Origin: Methanofastidiosum sp.
GTDB lineage: Archaea; Methanobacteriota_B; Thermococci; Methanofastidiosales; Methanofastidiosaceae
Direction: 5' to 3'
Assembly: GCA_013329085.1 (NCBI GenBank)
Contig: DUKX01000075.1
Location: forward strand, 1 to 9,126
DNA length: 9,126 nucleotides
A program made the translations under genes and the position numbers. Below are positions 5,191-9,126 of this stretch, piece by piece. Below the pieces are notes generated by a model. The model was not told the origin of the DNA. It saw nothing but the letters and a program-made list of their open reading frames with translations, and ran no database searches. Numbering within the stretch: the stretch's first letter is position 1; each line of letters starts with the position of its first letter.

Positions 5191-6564
5191 ATGAAAAAAT
5201 ACGATGTTTTAGTTATCGGCTCAGGTGCCGGCATGGGGGTGGCAAGCGACGCCCTTGAAAATGGATTAAAGGTGGCAGTTGTGGATAAGGGCCCCCTTGG
5301 CGGAACATGCTTAAATTTGGGATGTATACCTTCAAAATTACTGATTTTTCCTTCAGACAGGGTAGCAGAAATAGAAAACTCAAAAAAACTTGGTGTTGAA
5401 GCCAGTATAACTAAAATTCGTTTTAGAGAAATAATGGAAAGAATGAGGTCTTCTATTGCTGAAGACAGAGAGCATATGAGAGAAGGGATAAAGCACGCAA
5501 AAAAACTTGATTTTTATGACGGCACAGGATATTTTGTAGAAGACTACACAATTTCAGTAAATGGGAAAAAGATTTTTGGAGAAAAGATTTTCATTGCTGC
5601 TGGCGCACGACCTCTAATCCCAAATGTTAAGGGCTTAGAAGAAATAGAATATCTGACGAATGAGAGTATCCTTGAGTTAGATGAACTTCCAAAGAGCGTA
5701 GTAATATTAGGCGGCGGTTACATTGCATGCGAATTCGGCCATTTTCTAGCTGGTATGGGTAGCGAAGTGACAATAATCCAGAGAAATGTAAGGCTTGTCG
5801 CAAATGAGGAGCCTGAAGTCTCAGAGTTGCTCTTGAAAGAAATGTCAAAGAGGATGAAGATATACACAAATACCGAAGTTATTGAAGCTGCACAAAATGG
5901 AGACCAATTCAAAATAATCGGGAAAGAAAGAGGGTCAGGAGATATTATTGAAGTAACTGCAGAGAAAATTTTAGTTGCAGGCGGGAGAGTCCCTAACTCT
6001 GATTTGTTAAAAGTTCAGAATACAGGCGTTCAAACAGATTCCAGAGGATATATCAAAGTAAATGATTATTTAGAAACTTCAAAGGAAAACATCTGGGCCT
6101 TTGGGGATATTATAGGAAAATACATGTTCAGGCATTCTGCAAACAAGGAAGCAGTGTATGCGTGGCATAATAGCCTCCGTGGAAAGAGGCTTCCGATGGA
6201 GTATACTGCCATCCCTCATGCTGTTTTTTCATACCCAGAAATTGCGTCTGTGGGTATGACTGAAAATGAGGCAAAAAAGAAACACAAGATCCTTGTGGGT
6301 TATTCAAAGTACAACAGCGTTGCGAAAGGAATAGCAATGTTAGAGGAAGAAACATTTGCCAAAGCTATTGTTGACAAAGAAAGTGGTAAGATTTTAGGAT
6401 TTCACATAATTGGGCCTTACGCTTCAATCTTAATCCAGGAAGTAATCAATGTAATGGCTAACAACATGAACTTTAAGTCAATATTCAAAGGTATGCATAT
6501 CCACCCTGCATTGCCTGAGCTGATCCCCTCAACTTTGGCAAATCTTAGGGAAAGAAAAGATTAG
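5191..6564 (+). CDS. FAD-dependent pyridine nucleotide-disulfide oxidoreductase (dihydrolipoamide dehydrogenase / mycothione reductase-like)
   Basis: A cytoplasmic class-I flavoprotein disulfide reductase, 457 residues, the usual length. Domains: FAD-binding GSGAG (10-14); redox pair Cys40 and Cys45 in GGTCLNLGCIPSK (37-49); AAGARPLIP (136-144); NAD(P)-binding GGGYIACEFG (174-183); second FAD motif WAFGD (302-306); and a dimerisation domain ending in HIHPALPE, with His438 and Glu443 as the catalytic dyad. All catalytic residues are present. The start is ATG 5191, preceded by AGGTGTG; an in-frame TTG at 5158 would add 11 atypical residues. The strand following the NAD(P) glycines ends in Gln197-Arg198, not the Glu usual in NAD-dependent lipoamide dehydrogenases. 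The FRHSANKEA, HAVFSYPEIASVG and HPALPE segments recall mycothione-reductase-like proteins. No 2-oxoacid dehydrogenase genes are adjacent. The enzyme class is certain; lipoamide as substrate is not. Confidence 0.88.
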   Translation: MKKYDVLVIGSGAGMGVASDALENGLKVAVVDKGPLGGTCLNLGCIPSKLLIFPSDRVAEIENSKKLGVEASITKIRFREIMERMRSSIAEDREHMREGIKHAKKLDFYDGTGYFVEDYTISVNGKKIFGEKIFIAAGARPLIPNVKGLEEIEYLTNESILELDELPKSVVILGGGYIACEFGHFLAGMGSEVTIIQRNVRLVANEEPEVSELLLKEMSKRMKIYTNTEVIEAAQNGDQFKIIGKERGSGDIIEVTAEKILVAGGRVPNSDLLKVQNTGVQTDSRGYIKVNDYLETSKENIWAFGDIIGKYMFRHSANKEAVYAWHNSLRGKRLPMEYTAIPHAVFSYPEIASVGMTENEAKKKHKILVGYSKYNSVAKGIAMLEEETFAKAIVDKESGKILGFHIIGPYASILIQEVINVMANNMNFKSIFKGMHIHPALPELIPSTLANLRERKD

Positions 6565-6610
6565 GTTCTGGGGTAAAACTCATAAAGGTAAAGATTGATA
6601 TCCGATAGCC

Positions 6611-7330
6611 ATGTATGGGTATTACAAATTTCCCCTAAACCCTCTTAGAATATCAAAAGACGGGATACATCTTCAAATAAAAAAGGATGGCAATAATCTT
6701 CACTATGAAAGAACTATCCTTAATGATTCTATAGAGAAAATACTGTTGACAAAGGACTGCGGCATTATAATAAACCCAATTGAAGCCCACAAAATTCGTA
6801 ATCAAGTGACCCCGTACTTACTGATAGAATATGAAAAATCAGTCTTTGTTGAGCCGAAGGGGACAAACAATGTTTATATCACTTTTCCAGTTGATATAGG
6901 CGTTTTCATATCCGGGCACAAAAATTATGACCTCTTGGATATATTTACACTTGCAAAACAAAAGTATACCCTGTATGGGGACCCAAGAAATGGAGTTATA
7001 TGCAAATATCATAAAAGCCCTGTTTTGACATCAATACCTACTGATTTGAACCCATTAATTAATGGCGTAATAAAGCTAAAGCTGATTAATACTACAGATG
7101 CATGGATGGAAATAACAAAGACTGTTTTTGATTCACATGAAATGAAAGTTTATTTTAACGAGAATCTTGTTTCAATGAAGGCCAATATGAAGATAATAAA
7201 TGAAAAAATTGCGGAAACTGAGTTTGTTAATTCCGGGATTAAAAGGGGAATGAAGAAATCTCTTGAAATTTTCGAACCTGCAAAGATTACTGTTTCACAG
7301 AAGAAGTATACCATGGAGGAAGGTATTTGA
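6611..7330 (+). CDS. DUF432 family protein, partner of the MscS channel
   Basis: A 239-residue protein without signal peptide or membrane segment, rich in predicted beta strands. I recognise DUF432, an archaeal family, from INPIEAH (54-60), YLLIEYEKSVFVEPK (69-83), VYITFPVDIGVFI (88-100) and KYTLYGDPRNGVICKY (118-133). Its function is not established. The last codons carry the ribosome site of the following mechanosensitive channel gene, and the two overlap by 4 nt (TTGA). They are therefore almost certainly cotranslated, and I infer a channel-associated or regulatory role. No Shine-Dalgarno precedes the ATG at 6611, and a stop (TGA 6596-6598) just upstream rules out a longer frame. Either translation is leaderless from a weak promoter in the 46-nt gap, or it follows the reductase gene on one transcript. 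Confidence 0.8.
   Translation: MYGYYKFPLNPLRISKDGIHLQIKKDGNNLHYERTILNDSIEKILLTKDCGIIINPIEAHKIRNQVTPYLLIEYEKSVFVEPKGTNNVYITFPVDIGVFISGHKNYDLLDIFTLAKQKYTLYGDPRNGVICKYHKSPVLTSIPTDLNPLINGVIKLKLINTTDAWMEITKTVFDSHEMKVYFNENLVSMKANMKIINEKIAETEFVNSGIKRGMKKSLEIFEPAKITVSQKKYTMEEGI
7315..7319 (+). promoter_or_regulatory. Shine-Dalgarno site for the MscS gene TTG start
   Basis: GGAGG inside the end of the DUF432 gene lies 7 nt before TTG 7327. No other in-frame start is close by, so the TTG, overlapping the TGA of DUF432, is well supported. Confidence 0.75.
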
Positions 7331-8172
7331 ATCTTGATGAAATTTTTGATACTTTGATAAAGGCTATTGTAGTTATCGAAGCTGACAGGATCTTCCCATA
7401 TATTTTGGCCCTTATAATTCTTATTTTCTCTATAATCTTGGCAAAGGGCTTTTCTGTGTTCCTAAGAAGGTCTCTAAGGGACAGGTTTGACAAAGACAGA
7501 TTAGGCATCCTGCTTAAAGGAAGTTATTACGGGATAATCATAATAGCTGTAATTCTAGCACTCCCCCTCCTAGGGATCAATACATCGGGCCTTCTAGTTG
7601 CAGGAGGGGTCACAGGTATAGTTATAGGTTTTGCAAGTCAGAGCATAGTTGGAAATCTCATATCTGGATTATTTATAATGGCCGAGCGGCCAATTAAGAT
7701 AGGGAGCCAAGTTGAAATAGATAATGTAAGGGGTTTTGTTGAAGACATAGGCGTTATGTCAACAATACTAAGGAACTATGACGGGCTATTTATAAGAATA
7801 CCAAATGAGAAGGTATTCACAAATAAGATAATCAATATAAGCGCTAACATCGCAAGAAGAATCGAGTATACAATTGGGATAAGATATACTGATGACGCTG
7901 AAAAGGCCATAAAGATAATAGGGGATTTGATTGAGGACCACCCCTTCGTTTTAAAGAAACCCACCCCGGATGTTTATGTTAATAACCTTGGGGAAAATGC
8001 TGTTGAACTTATCGTAAAAGCTTGGGCACCCGCATCACAGTGGTATACGACAAAAAAGGAGCTTTTGTGGAAGATCAAGACAAACCTTGAAAAAGAGAAT
8101 ATTCACGTTCCGTTCCCACAGAGGGTTGTTTGGTTTGCAAACGAGAAGTCTGATAATAATAAATTAAATTAA
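7327..8172 (+). CDS. MscS-family mechanosensitive ion channel
   Basis: A small-conductance mechanosensitive channel in the cytoplasmic membrane that opens under tension and lets out ions and solutes on hypo-osmotic shock. It has 281 residues with three transmembrane helices at about 22-44, 65-84 and 87-119. The third carries the Gly/Ala-rich pore-lining pattern (LLVAGGVTGIVIGFASQSIVGN, in two pieces around 89-110), then the family's FIMAERPIKIGSQVEI region (117-131), the beta domain to about 175 and the C-terminal alpha/beta domain ending with PFPQRVV (262-268). The length and three-helix topology match the minimal MscS form, as in the methanogen channels. It is translated from TTG coupled to DUF432. 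The osmolyte importer 3 kb away does the opposite job, so both ends of osmotic control are present in the window. Confidence 0.93.
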   Translation: MNLDEIFDTLIKAIVVIEADRIFPYILALIILIFSIILAKGFSVFLRRSLRDRFDKDRLGILLKGSYYGIIIIAVILALPLLGINTSGLLVAGGVTGIVIGFASQSIVGNLISGLFIMAERPIKIGSQVEIDNVRGFVEDIGVMSTILRNYDGLFIRIPNEKVFTNKIINISANIARRIEYTIGIRYTDDAEKAIKIIGDLIEDHPFVLKKPTPDVYVNNLGENAVELIVKAWAPASQWYTTKKELLWKIKTNLEKENIHVPFPQRVVWFANEKSDNNKLN

Positions 8173-8175
8173 ACT

Positions 8176-8191
8176 TCTTATTTTAATTATT
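8176..8191 (+). terminator. Weak T-rich termination region after the MscS gene
   Basis: CTTATTTTAATTATTT begins 3 nt after the channel stop. It has only short T-runs (up to 4) and no hairpin, so it is a weak candidate for archaeal termination before the separately promoted zinc-ribbon gene. Confidence 0.25.
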
Positions 8192-8221
8192 TGGCAAAAA
8201 TTTCAGAACTATTAGAAAATC

Positions 8222-8229
8222 TTTTAAAA
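8222..8229 (+). promoter_or_regulatory. Possible TATA box for the zinc-ribbon/RDD gene
   Basis: TTTTAAAA, with upstream A-rich AGAAAAT, is centred about 33 nt before the ATG at 8259. The expected transcription start lies near 8250, leaving an approximately 8-nt leader that begins at the GGTGAT ribosome site. Moderate match only. Confidence 0.35.
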
Positions 8230-8249
8230 GATGGGGTAGTAATAAGTAT

Positions 8250-8255
8250 GGTGAT
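8250..8255 (+). promoter_or_regulatory. Shine-Dalgarno site of the zinc-ribbon/RDD gene
   Basis: GGTGAT, a strong archaeal ribosome site, lies 3 nt before ATG 8259 and fixes this start. The next gene has no such site. Confidence 0.6.
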
Positions 8256-8258
8256 AAA

Positions 8259-8810
8259 ATGGTTTTTTGTGGAAAATGTGGAAAAGACAATCCTATCGGT
8301 GCAAAGTTTTGCGAAAACTGTGGAGCAACTCTAGATGAAGCCCCAGTAAAACAACAAACGACATATGCGCCTGGAAACTGGCTTTCACATGAACATGCAG
8401 GATTTTTGCCAAGATTTGTAGCATGGATTATTGATACTATAATATTCGGAGTCATTGCATGGATAGTAAGCATACCTTTTGGAACTAATTATGGATATGG
8501 TTCTGGTATGGGCTACGAAAGTGGCTTCAATCTAGGCGGTATCGGAACAGTCATAACTGTATTGATATCTCTCGCATACTACGTATATTTAGATGGTATG
8601 CAGGGTGCAACAATAGGTAAAAGAGTGATGAAGCTTAAAGTAGTAGGTACAAACGGTGCAATGCCAATAGGTCCAGTTCCTGGATTTATAAGATGGCTAA
8701 TAAAGATGATACCTCTATTAAACTTAGTGGCATACATCTGGATTCTATTTAATCCTGAAAAACAAGGGCTTCACGATAAGATTGCCAATACTTTTGTTGT
8801 CAAAGAATAA
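8259..8810 (+). CDS. Zinc-ribbon RDD family membrane protein
   Basis: A 183-residue integral membrane protein with an N-terminal cytoplasmic zinc ribbon (Cys4, Cys7, Cys18, Cys21 as two CxxC pairs), a short linker and an RDD domain. RDD landmarks are PRFVAWIID with Arg52 and Asp59, TIGKRVMKLKVV (118-129) and QGLHDKIANTFVV (169-181) with Asp173. Hydrophobic helices lie at about 53-73, 96-111 and 147-165. The segment between the first two is Gly/Tyr-rich (about 76-94). RDD proteins have been proposed as transporters or ion-handling proteins, but most have no known function. Possibly monocistronic, with a TATA-like element upstream and a T-rich stretch downstream. The following gene also starts with a zinc ribbon, suggesting a local group of related architectures. 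Confidence 0.87.
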   Translation: MVFCGKCGKDNPIGAKFCENCGATLDEAPVKQQTTYAPGNWLSHEHAGFLPRFVAWIIDTIIFGVIAWIVSIPFGTNYGYGSGMGYESGFNLGGIGTVITVLISLAYYVYLDGMQGATIGKRVMKLKVVGTNGAMPIGPVPGFIRWLIKMIPLLNLVAYIWILFNPEKQGLHDKIANTFVVKE

Positions 8811-8831
8811 TCTTATTTATTTTCTTTTTTT
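8811..8831 (+). terminator. T-rich terminator after the RDD gene
   Basis: A strongly T-rich stretch begins immediately after the TAA stop and ends with seven T in a row (8825-8831). This is the classic archaeal intrinsic terminator form. It precedes a separate promoter for the next gene. Confidence 0.6.
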
Positions 8832-8841
8832 ATAAGAAATC

Positions 8842-8849
8842 TATTTAAG
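8842..8849 (+). promoter_or_regulatory. TATA box giving a probable leaderless transcript for the last gene
   Basis: TATTTAAG is centred about 25 nt before ATG 8871, exactly where archaeal transcription would start. No Shine-Dalgarno is present between them (TGATATATTTTAAATATTC). This spacing indicates leaderless translation. Confidence 0.5.
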
Positions 8850-8870
8850 TCTGATATATTTTAAATATTC

Positions 8871-9126
8871 ATGGTATACTGTCCTAGATGCGGTGGCGAG
8901 AATCCAGAAGGTACCTTGTATTGTAAAGAATGCAACGCATTTATTGGTGACGATGAAGAGAAAAAAAGAATGGATGGAAATACCTACTCATCAACTAAAA
9001 ATTATCCATTTACATTTTCATATGACTATACCGAGCCCTCTTCGCGCGCAGAGTTATTTATAAGAATTGTATATATCTTTGTTCTAGGCATAATTATTGA
9101 AGCTTGGGGAATTGTTGCAGGTCTTG
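8871..9126 (+). CDS. Zinc-ribbon membrane protein, partial (runs off the window)
   Basis: The first 85 residues of a gene continuing past the right edge. It opens with a zinc ribbon: Cys4, Cys7, Cys18 and Cys21, spaced exactly as in the preceding RDD protein, in a similar MVYCPRCGGENPEG context. An acidic/polar linker (about 26-60) follows, then a hydrophobic helix beginning at about residue 63 (LFIRIVYIFVLGIIIEAWG). The R-I-V-Y helix resembles the start of DUF4389-type membrane domains, but too little is present to be sure; it does not look like another RDD domain. The protein is probably anchored in the membrane with the ribbon in the cytoplasm. Function unknown. Confidence 0.75.
   Translation, partial: MVYCPRCGGENPEGTLYCKECNAFIGDDEEKKRMDGNTYSSTKNYPFTFSYDYTEPSSRAELFIRIVYIFVLGIIIEAWGIVAGL

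Noticed and set aside
1..9126. tRNA, rRNA, CRISPR arrays, insertion sequences, prophage or toxin-antitoxin genes
   Set aside because: No cloverleaf-like segment, regularly spaced repeats, transposase motif or terminal inverted repeats were seen; nearly all sequence is occupied by identifiable genes.

Overview
The window looks like part of an archaeal, probably euryarchaeal, low-GC chromosome. Several things support this. Promoters are TATA-box type with no -35/-10 pairs. One gene (8871) appears leaderless, while others have GGTGA/GGAGG Shine-Dalgarno sites. TTG starts are common. The lipoprotein signal ends in the SGCIG pattern common in archaeal lipoproteins. A DUF432 protein, which I know only from archaea, is present. 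I cannot name the species; a methanogen-related lineage is a guess.

Layout: (1) 1-1138, plus strand: the last codons of a gene resembling the C-terminus of single-chain pyruvate:ferredoxin oxidoreductase (NifJ), translationally coupled to a dihydroorotate-dehydrogenase-like flavoprotein. This pairing is typical of anaerobic bacteria, so the cassette may have been transferred. (2) 1139-4452, minus strand: a four-gene OpuB/OpuC-type compatible-solute ABC importer in the order lipoprotein binding protein, ATPase with CBS tail, permease, permease. It meets region 1 with stop codons that directly abut. (3) 4539-5030, minus strand: a single GNAT acetyltransferase. (4) 5191-6564, plus strand: a FAD/NAD(P) disulfide reductase of the dihydrolipoamide dehydrogenase class, with details closer to mycothione-reductase-like enzymes. 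It is divergent from the GNAT gene, and each has its own TATA box. (5) 6611-8172, plus strand: DUF432 protein and an MscS-type mechanosensitive channel, overlapping by 4 nt. (6) 8259-9126, plus strand: two successive membrane proteins with N-terminal zinc ribbons, the first with an RDD domain and the second cut by the window edge.

A shared theme is osmotic balance: the importer would accumulate osmolytes in hyperosmotic conditions and the MscS channel would release solutes on hypo-osmotic shock. The two redox regions (NifJ/DHOD-like and the disulfide reductase) suggest an anaerobic, ferredoxin- and thiol-based metabolism.

No RNA gene, CRISPR array, insertion sequence or prophage was seen, and no stretch over 300 bases lacks a gene. 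The most unusual points are the missing standard start codon of the transporter ATPase (an ACG sits at the ideal distance from a strong Shine-Dalgarno), the bacterial-type nifJ/DHOD-like pair in an archaeal context, and the unresolved substrate of the disulfide reductase. I did not find convincing evidence for a wholly new system.
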